Shown here piece by piece: positions 56,223 through 64,000 of a DNA stretch of 64,000 nt. Source of the DNA: an uncultured Odoribacter sp. (GTDB taxonomy: Bacteria > Bacteroidota > Bacteroidia > Bacteroidales > Marinifilaceae). The stretch spans positions 1-64,000 of the forward strand of contig UQJP01000008.1 of assembly GCA_900541415.1 (NCBI GenBank), written 5' to 3'. The translations under genes and the position numbers were made by a program. Numbering within the stretch: position 1 is the first letter of the stretch; each line of letters starts with the position of its first letter. The notes beneath the pieces were generated by a model, which worked only from the letters and a program-made list of their open reading frames with translations, searched no databases and was not told where the DNA came from.

Positions 56223-56588
56223 GTGTTGAAATTCGTGAAATGGCTCATATTATCTTTATTGTTCGTACTGAATTTACCTGTAAATCAAGTAAAAGCAGAG
56301 ATCGGAAAGACAGAAAAGGAAGAAATATATCCTGACCTGAACAATCACGGAAATTTTCAAAGTCCGAATATTTTTAAACTTTTCAACACTTCCGGGGATT
56401 TAACCGTCGACATTTCCCATAACACTTACGACAAAAAAACTTTTCTCCGTTTATTACTGCATCCGAGATATAGTAAAATTCATCCGCCACTTCATAGTTC
56501 CCCCCTCGAACTATACCACATTCCCCTGCCCGACAGGCCGGAAACAAAGGATTACTATGTCTACACCCTTCAAAGGATTCTGATTTAA
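56223..56588 (+). CDS. Small secreted protein of unknown function
   Basis: This 121-aa protein starts with GTG at 56223 (a TTG at 56226 is the alternative). A hydrophobic signal peptide (LKFVKWLILSLLFVLNLPVNQVKA) ends near residue 25. The mature part has SPNIFKLFNTSGDLTVDISHNTYDKK and a Pro-rich tail (HPPLHSSPLELYHIPLPDRPE). No family is recognised. It lies on the same strand as the nuo operon, ending 100 bases upstream of nuoA, but a hairpin between them argues against a strict single transcript. Confidence 0.5.
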   Translation: MLKFVKWLILSLLFVLNLPVNQVKAEIGKTEKEEIYPDLNNHGNFQSPNIFKLFNTSGDLTVDISHNTYDKKTFLRLLLHPRYSKIHPPLHSSPLELYHIPLPDRPETKDYYVYTLQRILI

Positions 56589-56620
56589 TCCCTTTATCTT
56601 TTACGATTTTATAGAAAAAC

Positions 56621-56635
56621 GACCTTTCTAAGGTC
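56621..56635 (+). terminator. Hairpin between the small secreted gene and nuoA
   Basis: GACCTT/AAGGTC around a 3-base loop, extended by 4 more pairs after a one-base bulge. A short TTT follows; it is a weak terminator at best. Confidence 0.35.
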
Positions 56636-56647
56636 TGTTTCGTGATG

Positions 56648-56661
56648 TCGATACCTATCGA
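56648..56661. promoter_or_regulatory. Dyad upstream of the nuo operon
   Basis: TCGATA-CC-TATCGA is a perfect 6-bp dyad with a 2-base centre, 27 bases before the nuoA ATG. It could be an operator for the nuo operon; no known regulator motif is recognised. Confidence 0.3.
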
Positions 56662-56688
56662 TAATTAAGAATACTAAATATATTCATT

Positions 56689-57039
56689 ATGAATCTGACA
56701 TTATTTGTTGTAGTATTGATTACAGCCATTGTATTAGTGGCTGTCGCCTTAGGTTTAGCCCGGCTGATTTCTCCACGTTCTTTCAACCGCCAAAAAGGAG
56801 AAGCCTACGAATGTGGCATCCCTACCCGGGGCAGATCGTGGATGCAATTTAAAGTCGGTTATTACCTATTCGCTATTCTTTTCCTGATGTTCGATGTGGA
56901 AACCGTGTTCCTGTTCCCCTGGGCTGTAACCGTACAGGACACCGGAATTGACGGACTGATCAACATTTTATTCTTTATGCTGATCCTGATCTTAGGATTA
57001 GCCTATGCCTGGAAGAAAGGAGCGTTGGAATGGAAGTAA
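56689..57039 (+). CDS. nuoA: Complex I subunit A
   Basis: This 116-aa protein has three hydrophobic segments. The conserved loop is GEAYECGIPTRGRSWMQFKVGYYLFAILFLMFDVETVFLFPW; its Cys, Glu and Asp are the family's fixed residues. It is the first gene of the operon and overlaps nuoB by 10 bases. As part of the membrane arm it lines the quinone-binding region with NuoH. Confidence 0.95.
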   Translation: MNLTLFVVVLITAIVLVAVALGLARLISPRSFNRQKGEAYECGIPTRGRSWMQFKVGYYLFAILFLMFDVETVFLFPWAVTVQDTGIDGLINILFFMLILILGLAYAWKKGALEWK

Positions 57040-57596
57040 AAATCAAATCCATGAAATATGAGGACTTCAACGACAATGAATACCTCGAACAACTCAGGGC
57101 TGCCGGAACAAATGTTTTCGTGGGCTGCCTGGACGAACTCATCAACTGGGGACGTTCCAACTCTGTGTGGCCTCTCACCTTCGCAACCAGTTGTTGCGGA
57201 ATTGAATTTATGGCTGTGGGAGCCGCCCGTTACGATTTTGCCCGCTTCGGGTTTGAAGTAACCCGTGCCAGTCCCCGCCAAGCGGATGTAATCATCGTTG
57301 CCGGAACAATCGTCCACAAAATGGCTCCGGTGCTGCGCCGTCTGTACGACCAGATGGCAGAGCCCAAATATGTCATTGCAATGGGAGGATGTGCCATATC
57401 GGGAGGTCCTTTTAAGAAATCCTACCACGTTGTAAAAGGGGTAAACGAAATACTTCCGGTGGATGTATATGTACCGGGATGTCCGCCCCGCCCCGAAGCC
57501 CTGCTTTACGGAATGATGCAATTACAAAGAAAAATCAAAGTGGAAAAATTCCTCGGCGGAGTGAACAAACAGGAAAAATCTCCGGAAGAAAAATAA
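57030..57596 (+). CDS. nuoB: Complex I subunit B with the N2 iron-sulfur cluster
   Basis: This 188-aa protein carries the N2 [4Fe-4S] ligands: TSCCGIEF, then MGGCAISGG and VPGCPPRPEALL. It is the electron-transfer terminus of complex I and hands electrons to quinone. A start at Met8 (MKYEDF) is also possible. It overlaps nuoA by 10 bases; about 78 non-coding bases separate it from nuoCD. Confidence 0.96.
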   Translation: MEVKIKSMKYEDFNDNEYLEQLRAAGTNVFVGCLDELINWGRSNSVWPLTFATSCCGIEFMAVGAARYDFARFGFEVTRASPRQADVIIVAGTIVHKMAPVLRRLYDQMAEPKYVIAMGGCAISGGPFKKSYHVVKGVNEILPVDVYVPGCPPRPEALLYGMMQLQRKIKVEKFLGGVNKQEKSPEEK

Positions 57597-57674
57597 ACCT
57601 GTCTCCTACGCAGGCAAAAGAAAACAGAGGAATGAAAAAACCGCATAAAAGCGGGAAAAGAAGAAAATGAATCT

Positions 57675-59294
57675 ATGAAAGATAAAATATTACAAATTGT
57701 CCCGGAAGCCGTCATCGAAGACAAAACACCGTTGACCGTAACTGTCCCGGCAACAGCGTTCCACGAATTGGCCTACCGTCTACGCACGGACGAAGACCTG
57801 CAATTCGATTATTTGGTTTGCATGACGGGAATGGACTGGGGGGACACCTTAGGAGTGGTCTATCATCTTTCCTCCACCCGGCACGGACATCAAATTGTGT
57901 TAAAATTAGAAACGAGCGATCGGGAAAACCCTGAATTACCGAGCGTTTCCGATATTTGGGCAACAGCAAACCTGAACGAACGGGAAATTTTGGATTTCTA
58001 CGGAATCCACTTTATCAACCACCCGGATATGCGTCACCTCTTTTTACGGAACGACTGGGTGGGGTATCCCTTCCGGAAGGACTATAACGAAGACCCGGCG
58101 GTCAATCCGGTAAGGCTCGAAAGTGAAAGCAGCCCGGACGCCACCAGTAGCTTCGAAGAGAGTGCGGACGGATCAATACAGGAAAAAGAAAACATTCTGT
58201 TCGAAGACGATGAATATGTTGTAAATATAGGACCTCAGCACCCGGCAACCCACGGAGTGTTGCGTTTCAGGGTTTCGCTGGAAGGTGAGATCGTAAAAAA
58301 AGTCGATGTGAATTGCGGTTATATCCACCGGGGTATTGAAAAAATGTGTGAAAGCCTCACCTATCCGCAAACGCTGGCCCTGACCGACAGGTTGGATTAC
58401 CTTTCCGCCCATCAAAACCGCCATGCTCTTTGCCTTTGCATTGAAGACGCCCTCCAGATAGAAGTGCCGGAACGGGTTAAATATATCCGGACAATCATGG
58501 ACGAGCTTACCCGTGTCGCTTCCCACCTGTTGTTTTGGTCCACCTTCTGTATGGACCTGGGTGCTTTAACCGCCTTTTTCTATGGATTCCGCGACCGGGA
58601 AAAAATTCTGGATATGCTGGAAGAAACCTGTGGTGGTCGATTGATCCAAAACTACAATGTAATCGGCGGGGTTATGGCAGACATACATCCGAATCTGGTG
58701 AGCCGGGTTAAAGAATTTATAAAATACCTGCCCCCTATGCTCAAAGAATATCATGGAGTGTTCACAGGCAACATCATCGCGCAGGAACGAATGAAAGGCA
58801 TCGGCATTCTTTCCCGGGAAGATGCCATTTCCTACGGGGTTACCGGCCCGTCGGGACGGGCATCGGGCTGGAAATGCGACGTACGCAAACTTCATCCTTA
58901 CGGAGTTTACGACAAGGTGGACTTTCAGGAAATCACCTACCAGGACGGAGATGTGTATCACCGCTATATGGTAAGGATGAAAGAAATCGAACAATCCCTG
59001 CATATTCTGGAACAATTGATCGACAACATACCGGAAGGTGATTTCGCGGTAAAAACCAAACCGATTATCAAACTGCCGGAAGGCCAATACTTTCACAGCG
59101 TAGAAGCCAGCCGGGGGGAATTCGGCGTGTTCATCGAAAGCCGGGGAGACAAGACCCCCTACCGGATGAAATTCCGTTCTCCGGGGCTGCCTCTGGTGTC
59201 TGTGGTCGATTTACTGGCCAGCAAAAATAAAATTGCCGACCTGATTGCAATCGGAGGTTCACTCGACTATGTAGTGCCCGACATCGACAGATAA
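57675..59294 (+). CDS. nuoCD: Complex I fused subunits C and D
   Basis: This 539-aa protein has NuoC (about 1-150, with LREREILDFYG-like ANLNEREILDFYGI), an acidic linker, and NuoD (from about residue 180, starting IGPQHPATHGVLRF). NuoD ends in DYVVPDIDR, the usual terminus. The C-D fusion is known in E. coli and in Bacteroidota. NuoD helps shape the quinone pocket. The next gene downstream is nuoH; no E, F or G genes intervene. Confidence 0.96.
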   Translation: MKDKILQIVPEAVIEDKTPLTVTVPATAFHELAYRLRTDEDLQFDYLVCMTGMDWGDTLGVVYHLSSTRHGHQIVLKLETSDRENPELPSVSDIWATANLNEREILDFYGIHFINHPDMRHLFLRNDWVGYPFRKDYNEDPAVNPVRLESESSPDATSSFEESADGSIQEKENILFEDDEYVVNIGPQHPATHGVLRFRVSLEGEIVKKVDVNCGYIHRGIEKMCESLTYPQTLALTDRLDYLSAHQNRHALCLCIEDALQIEVPERVKYIRTIMDELTRVASHLLFWSTFCMDLGALTAFFYGFRDREKILDMLEETCGGRLIQNYNVIGGVMADIHPNLVSRVKEFIKYLPPMLKEYHGVFTGNIIAQERMKGIGILSREDAISYGVTGPSGRASGWKCDVRKLHPYGVYDKVDFQEITYQDGDVYHRYMVRMKEIEQSLHILEQLIDNIPEGDFAVKTKPIIKLPEGQYFHSVEASRGEFGVFIESRGDKTPYRMKFRSPGLPLVSVVDLLASKNKIADLIAIGGSLDYVVPDIDR

Positions 59295-59351
59295 AAAAAT
59301 AGGCGGACACATTTTGAAAATAAAATATTAAAAAATAGAAAAACAATCAAT

Positions 59352-60428
59352 ATGTTTGATTTTGCAGTAGTCACACAATGGGTAGACGAAACCTTACGCA
59401 ACCTCCTGCCGGAATCGTGGGTTATGCTCACCGAATTTGTCCTCATAGGGCTTTGCCTGCTCATAGGATATGCCGTCGTTGCCCTTGCCCTCATCTATGC
59501 CGAACGTAAAGTATGCGCATTTTTCCAATGCCGCCTCGGTCCTAACCGCGTGGGGCCGTTCGGAACGATACAGGTTATCACCGATATGATCAAGATGCTT
59601 ATCAAAGAGATTATCGAGATCAACCACGTCGATCGTTTCCTTTTCAACCTTGCACCCTATATCGTTATCATATCTTCGGTATTGGCGTTTAGCTGTATTC
59701 CTTTTGCCAAAGGATTAGAGATCATCGACTTTAACGTGGGAATATTCTTCCTGCTGGCCGTTTCTTCTATGGGAATTGTCGGAATCCTGCTGGCCGGATG
59801 GGCAAGTAATAACAAATTCTCGTTGATCGGTGCCATGCGAAGCGGAGCGCAGATGATTAGCTATGAACTATCGATCGGACTATCGATCCTGACGGTCGTG
59901 GTGCTCTCCGGCAGCATGCAGCTTTCGACCATCGTAGCCAATCAGGCTGACGGCTGGTTCATCTTCAAAGGACATATTTCCGCTTTTATAGCTTTTATTG
60001 TCTACCTGATTGCCGGAACCGCAGAAACCAACCGTGGCCCGTTCGACCTTCCGGAAGCCGATTCGGAACTGACAGCCGGATACCACACCGAGTATTCAGG
60101 TATGCATTTCGGTTTTTTCTACGTGGCCGAATTCGTGAATATGTTTATCGTCGCTTCCGTTGCCACCACTTTGTTTTGGGGCGGCTGGATGCCTTTGCAC
60201 ATTCCGGGCTGGGAAGCATTCAACACAGCAATGGATTACATCCCGTCTATACTTTGGTTTTTAGGAAAAACCGCCGTCATGGTATTCATCATTATGTGGT
60301 TCAAATGGACTTTTCCACGCCTCCGTATCGACCAGTTATTAAGGCTGGAATGGAAATACCTGTTGCCGATCAACCTTTGTAATCTTTTTCTGATGGTGGT
60401 GATCGTTGCATTTAAACTACATTTTTAA
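59352..60428 (+). CDS. nuoH: Complex I subunit H
   Basis: This 358-aa membrane protein has eight or so helices and the conserved AERKVCAFFQCRLGPNRVGPFG loop and ETNRGPFDLPEADSELTAGYHTEYSGMHF segment. It connects the quinone site to the proton channel. It follows nuoCD by 57 bases, directly where nuoE, F and G would stand in many other bacteria. Confidence 0.96.
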   Translation: MFDFAVVTQWVDETLRNLLPESWVMLTEFVLIGLCLLIGYAVVALALIYAERKVCAFFQCRLGPNRVGPFGTIQVITDMIKMLIKEIIEINHVDRFLFNLAPYIVIISSVLAFSCIPFAKGLEIIDFNVGIFFLLAVSSMGIVGILLAGWASNNKFSLIGAMRSGAQMISYELSIGLSILTVVVLSGSMQLSTIVANQADGWFIFKGHISAFIAFIVYLIAGTAETNRGPFDLPEADSELTAGYHTEYSGMHFGFFYVAEFVNMFIVASVATTLFWGGWMPLHIPGWEAFNTAMDYIPSILWFLGKTAVMVFIIMWFKWTFPRLRIDQLLRLEWKYLLPINLCNLFLMVVIVAFKLHF

Positions 60429-60438
60429 AAGGGAACCT

Positions 60439-60909
60439 ATGAGAAGTACACAAGAATATTTCAACTCATTTTTCAGCGGGCTTTTCTCCCTGCTAAAGGG
60501 AATGAGCATCACACTCCGGGAATTTTTCACCCCGAAAACCACTGAAAAATATCCGGAAAACCGGGCTACCCTGAAAATGTTCGACCGTTTCCGGGGTGAA
60601 CTGGTTATGCCGCATAACGAAAACAACGAACACAAATGCGTGGCCTGCGGAATTTGCCAGATGAACTGTCCCAACGACACAATCCACATTGAAACGGAAA
60701 TGGTAACAGACGAAGAAGGCAAAAAGAAAAAAGTTTTGGTAAAATATGAATACGACCTCGGTAGCTGTCTGTTTTGCCAATTGTGCGTGAAAAATTGCCC
60801 GCACGGAGCGATTGAATTCCGCCCTACATTCGAACACGCTGTATTTACCCGTGAAAAACTGGTACGCCGGCTTGATCACGAAGGTTCTAAGTTAAGTAAC
60901 TCTAAATAA
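60439..60909 (+). CDS. nuoI: Complex I subunit I, two [4Fe-4S] ferredoxin-type subunit
   Basis: This 156-aa protein starts at the ATG at 60439, ten bases after nuoH; the frame extends further upstream into nuoH and that is not used. Two ferredoxin motifs are seen, CVACGICQMNCPND and CLFCQLCVKNCPHG, carrying clusters N6a and N6b. It passes electrons to NuoB. Confidence 0.95.
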   Translation: MRSTQEYFNSFFSGLFSLLKGMSITLREFFTPKTTEKYPENRATLKMFDRFRGELVMPHNENNEHKCVACGICQMNCPNDTIHIETEMVTDEEGKKKKVLVKYEYDLGSCLFCQLCVKNCPHGAIEFRPTFEHAVFTREKLVRRLDHEGSKLSNSK

Positions 60910-60918
60910 TTCGGCACT

Positions 60919-61428
60919 ATGGAAATGACTTTACCCAAAGCGGTCTTTATATTTCTTTCAACGGTGATTATCGTATGTTCGATCATGACTGTAACCACCC
61001 GGCGGATTTTAAGGTCGGCTACTTACCTGTTATTCGTGCTTTTTGCCACAGCGGGGATATACTTTCAGTTGAACTACTCTTTTCTGGGGGCCGTTCAGCT
61101 TACAATTTATGCCGGAGGTATCATCGTGTTATACGTGTTCTCGATTCTGCTTACCAGTTCCGACGGCAAAAAAGCAGAAAGAATGAAAAACAGCAAATTT
61201 GTTGCAGGCTTTATTACGGCGCTTGCCGGTGCGGCATTGTGCATCTTTATTACCCTGACGCATTCTTTTGCCCCCTCCCGTTTCATTCCCGGAGAGATCG
61301 ACCAGAAAGTGATCGGCCACGCCCTGATGGGAACGGAAAAATACCAATACCTGTTGCCCTTTGAAGCGATCAGCGTTTTACTGCTGGCCTGCATCATCGG
61401 TGGAATTATGATTGCAAGAAAAAGATAA
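60919..61428 (+). CDS. nuoJ: Complex I subunit J
   Basis: This 169-aa protein has five hydrophobic segments and the family block QLNYSFLGAVQLTIYAGGIIVLYVFSILLTS. It is 9 bases after nuoI. Part of the membrane arm, next to NuoK and NuoA. Confidence 0.95.
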   Translation: MEMTLPKAVFIFLSTVIIVCSIMTVTTRRILRSATYLLFVLFATAGIYFQLNYSFLGAVQLTIYAGGIIVLYVFSILLTSSDGKKAERMKNSKFVAGFITALAGAALCIFITLTHSFAPSRFIPGEIDQKVIGHALMGTEKYQYLLPFEAISVLLLACIIGGIMIARKR

Positions 61429-61458
61429 AAGACTGAAACCAACATAAAACAAGGCATT

Positions 61459-61773
61459 ATGGAAGAAATACACATGGAATATTATTTGGTGGTCAGCACA
61501 ATTATGTTCTTTGCCGGAATATACGGATTCATTACCCGACGGAACATGCTCGCAGTGCTGATTTCCATTGAACTGATCCTGAATTCTGTGGACATAAATT
61601 TTGCAGTCTTCAACCGTTACCTTTTCCCCGACCAGTTCGAAGGATTCTTTTTCACGCTGTTCGCCATCGGTATTTCGGCTTGTGAAACGGCTATCGCTAT
61701 CGCCATTATCATCAACATCTACCGAAATATACGGAACATACAGGTGAAGAACCTAAACGAAATGAAAAACTAA
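61459..61773 (+). CDS. nuoK: Complex I subunit K
   Basis: This 104-aa protein has three helices with the conserved Glu pattern NMLAVLISIELILNSVDINF. A start at the internal MEYYLVV is also possible. It lies 30 bases after nuoJ and 17 before nuoL. Confidence 0.94.
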   Translation: MEEIHMEYYLVVSTIMFFAGIYGFITRRNMLAVLISIELILNSVDINFAVFNRYLFPDQFEGFFFTLFAIGISACETAIAIAIIINIYRNIRNIQVKNLNEMKN

Positions 61774-61790
61774 TGTAATACACAGAAAAT

Positions 61791-63692
61791 ATGGAATATA
61801 CATCGATCATATTTTTACTGCCCCTATTTACATTCCTGCTGCTGGGATTGTCCGGTACAAAATTGCGTCCCTTCACCGCAGGATGTATCGGGACATTATC
61901 GCTGGCAGTAACCACCTTACTGGCCTATCTCACCGCAGGACTGTATTTTTCCACTCCGCGTATAGACGGAGTGTTCCCGAAAATGCTCCCGGTAAATTTC
62001 GAATGGCTGCATTTCACACAAAACCTGCACATCGACCTCGGCATATTGCTCGACCCCATCTCTGTGATGATGCTTGTGGTGATTACAACCGTTTCGCTTA
62101 TGGTGCACATTTATAGCCTCGGCTACATGAAAGGCGAAAAAGGATTCCAGCGTTACTACGCTTTCCTGTCGCTGTTCACCTTCTCGATGCTGGGATTAGT
62201 GGTCGCCCCCAATATTTTCCAAATGTATATCTTTTGGGAGTTGGTAGGCGTTTCCTCCTACCTGCTGATTGGATTCTATTACACCAAACCGGAAGCCGTA
62301 GCTGCTTCCAAAAAAGCATTTATCGTCACCCGGTTTGCAGACCTCGGATTCCTGATCGGCATCCTTCTGCTTTCCTACTTCACACAGACCTTTAACTTCG
62401 ACCTGCTTAATTCCGGCGATGCTTCCGTATTTTCCCGGGCAACAGGGGTTACGTTTATGGGAGCTTCCGTCATAAGCTGGGCCTTAGCCCTGATTTTTAT
62501 AGGAGGAGCAGGAAAATCGGCTATGTTCCCGCTGCACATCTGGCTACCGGACGCGATGGAAGGGCCGACCCCGGTTTCAGCCCTGATTCATGCAGCTACG
62601 ATGGTTGTTGCAGGGGTATTCCTGGTAGCGCGTTTGTTTCCCCTTTACGCCACCGCCGCTCCCGATGTGCTCACCGGGATTGCCTATGTAGGTGCATTCA
62701 CCTCCCTATATGCTGCCGTGGTTGCCTGCGTACAGACAGACATCAAGCGGGTATTGGCCTTCTCGACCATATCGCAGATCGGTTTTATGATGGTAGCCCT
62801 CGGCGTGTCGGGCATAGGCAGCCACCACGGCTTAGGTTATATGGCGGCCATGTTCCACCTGTTCACACACGCCATGTTTAAGGCTTTATTATTCCTGTGT
62901 GCAGGAGCTATTATCCACACCATCGGCAGCAATGAAATGAGCCGTATGGGAGGACTGAGAAAATATATGCCAATCACGCACCTCACCTTTTTAGTGGCCT
63001 GCCTGGCAATTTCCGGCATTCCCCCGTTTTCCGGCTTTTTCAGTAAAGACGAAATATTGGCAGCCACTTTTTCGTTCAGTCCTCAATTCGGGGTATTGAT
63101 GAGTTTTATCGCAGCTTTGACGGCATTCTATATGTTCCGCCTGTATTACAATATTTTTTGGGCGACTCCGGCAGAACATGCCCACACTCCCCATGAAGCG
63201 CCAAAATCCATGACCATACCCCTGATCATCCTGGCTGTAATCACCGTATTTGCCGGGTTCATTCCTTTCGGGCACTTTATCAGCAGCAACGGGCTTCCGT
63301 ACAACATACATCTCGATTGGGCCGTTGCGGGCAGCAGCGTTACGATTGCCGTCATTTCCATTGGAATTGCAACTTTCTTTTACAAAAAAGGATGTGACAT
63401 ACCCAATCGGCTGGCTGCCATGTATCCGAAATTTTATCAGGCAGCACAGCACCGTTTCTATATCGACGAATTCTATCTATTCGTCACCAAACGGATTATA
63501 TTCAACTGCGTGTCCCGCCCCATCGCCTGGTTTGACCGCCATATCATCGACGGCAGCCTGAACGGTATGGCCTACCTCACCCAGCAGGTTTCCGGCATGA
63601 TTCGCGGATTACAATCGGGACAGATACAACAATATGCCTTTGTTTTCCTATTCGGAACACTGCTTATTGCCGTCCTGATGTTGTTTTTATAG
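61791..63692 (+). CDS. nuoL: Complex I subunit L, antiporter-like
   Basis: This 633-aa, ~16-helix antiporter-like protein contains WELVGVSSYLLIGF, GKSAMFPLHIWLPDAMEGPTPVSALIHAATMVVAG and FHLFTHAMFKALLFLCAGAIIH. The C-terminal lateral-helix part follows residue ~500. It is one of the proton-pumping subunits; nuoM follows 28 bases later. Confidence 0.96.
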   Translation: MEYTSIIFLLPLFTFLLLGLSGTKLRPFTAGCIGTLSLAVTTLLAYLTAGLYFSTPRIDGVFPKMLPVNFEWLHFTQNLHIDLGILLDPISVMMLVVITTVSLMVHIYSLGYMKGEKGFQRYYAFLSLFTFSMLGLVVAPNIFQMYIFWELVGVSSYLLIGFYYTKPEAVAASKKAFIVTRFADLGFLIGILLLSYFTQTFNFDLLNSGDASVFSRATGVTFMGASVISWALALIFIGGAGKSAMFPLHIWLPDAMEGPTPVSALIHAATMVVAGVFLVARLFPLYATAAPDVLTGIAYVGAFTSLYAAVVACVQTDIKRVLAFSTISQIGFMMVALGVSGIGSHHGLGYMAAMFHLFTHAMFKALLFLCAGAIIHTIGSNEMSRMGGLRKYMPITHLTFLVACLAISGIPPFSGFFSKDEILAATFSFSPQFGVLMSFIAALTAFYMFRLYYNIFWATPAEHAHTPHEAPKSMTIPLIILAVITVFAGFIPFGHFISSNGLPYNIHLDWAVAGSSVTIAVISIGIATFFYKKGCDIPNRLAAMYPKFYQAAQHRFYIDEFYLFVTKRIIFNCVSRPIAWFDRHIIDGSLNGMAYLTQQVSGMIRGLQSGQIQQYAFVFLFGTLLIAVLMLFL

Positions 63693-63720
63693 TTTAATGG
63701 ATTTAATAAACTACGATATA

Positions 63721-64000
63721 TGAATTTTTTATCTTTATTTGTCCTGATCCCCATTTTGATGATGTGCGGTTTGCTGGTATCTGGCAATATGAAACAAATA
63801 CGCACCGTGTGTGCTACGGGTGCATCCCTGCTATTGCTTCTGGCCACGGCACTGGTATTTATGTACCTGGGGGAAAGAAATGCAGGGAATACCGCCGATA
63901 TGTTATATACGGCCAGCACGGTTTGGTATGCTCCGTTGAACATCCACTACTCTGTGGGAGTGGACGGGATTTCCGTAGCCATGCTTTTGCTCTCGGCAAT
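63721..64000 (+). CDS. nuoM: Complex I subunit M, partial
   Basis: The frame is open from the ATG at 63721 to the window end (93 codons). It starts MNFLSLFVLIPILMMCGLLVSG and reaches the conserved IHYSVGVDGISVAMLLLS block of NuoM. nuoN would be expected next, beyond the window. Confidence 0.88.

Noticed and set aside
60406..60438. Upstream extension of nuoI
   Set aside because: It overlaps the end of nuoH; the ATG at 60439 gives the standard NuoI start.

Overview
The window reads as a Bacteroidota genome, order Bacteroidales. The evidence is two SusC/SusD pairs, lipobox-bearing surface lipoproteins, several perfect TAnnTTTG -7 promoter boxes, and a complex I operon with fused nuoCD and no nuoEFG. 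The wealth of fasciclin (FAS1) lipoproteins beside SusC/D would suit Odoribacter or a relative, but the sequence here does not fix the genus. No tRNA, rRNA, CRISPR array, IS element or integrase was found.

Region 1 (1-24248, all minus strand) is a near-complete extracellular contractile injection system (eCIS; Afp/PVC/Bacteroidales-injection-system class). In transcription order it encodes a DUF4255 cap/terminator protein, an unknown 213-aa protein, sheath, two tube proteins, DUF5908, a LysM baseplate protein, a VgrG-like spike, PAAR tip, gp25, a baseplate J-like protein, a fibre-like protein, a second large baseplate protein, a tape measure with internal repeats and a DUF4157 protein with six LQGKF repeats. 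A distal module follows: a STAND-type ATPase with a TPR-like tail, a DUF917 protein, a deuterolysin-like (M35) metallopeptidase that is the best cargo candidate, and the AAA+ ATPase cut by the window edge. A membrane-anchored AraC regulator lies directly upstream (24396-25139).

Region 2 (25.4-37.3 kb) holds mixed chromosomal genes: dinB, a pirin, an EamA/DMT transporter with a CX5R phosphatase, a large transglutaminase-like lipoprotein, a GH3 glycosidase, an AT-rich EVE-domain/PD-(D/E)xK nuclease-like gene that looks acquired, and a UPF1-like helicase.

Region 3 (37.6-54.8 kb, minus strand) looks like one operon: FAS1 lipoprotein, SusC, SusD, two FAS1 lipoproteins, SusC, SusD, then an M60-like lipoprotein without the HExxH motif. 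A well-spaced promoter lies about 350 nt upstream, and the leader carries inverted elements that could pair alternatively.

Region 4 (55.06-56.6 kb) carries a thr-operon-type leader peptide rich in Thr and Ile codons. It is followed not by thrA but by a short, degenerate aspartokinase-like ORF, then a long inverted repeat and a small secreted protein.

Region 5 (56689-64000, plus strand) is nuoA-B-CD-H-I-J-K-L-M, running off the window within nuoM. This is a complex I without the NADH-oxidising EFG module at this locus.
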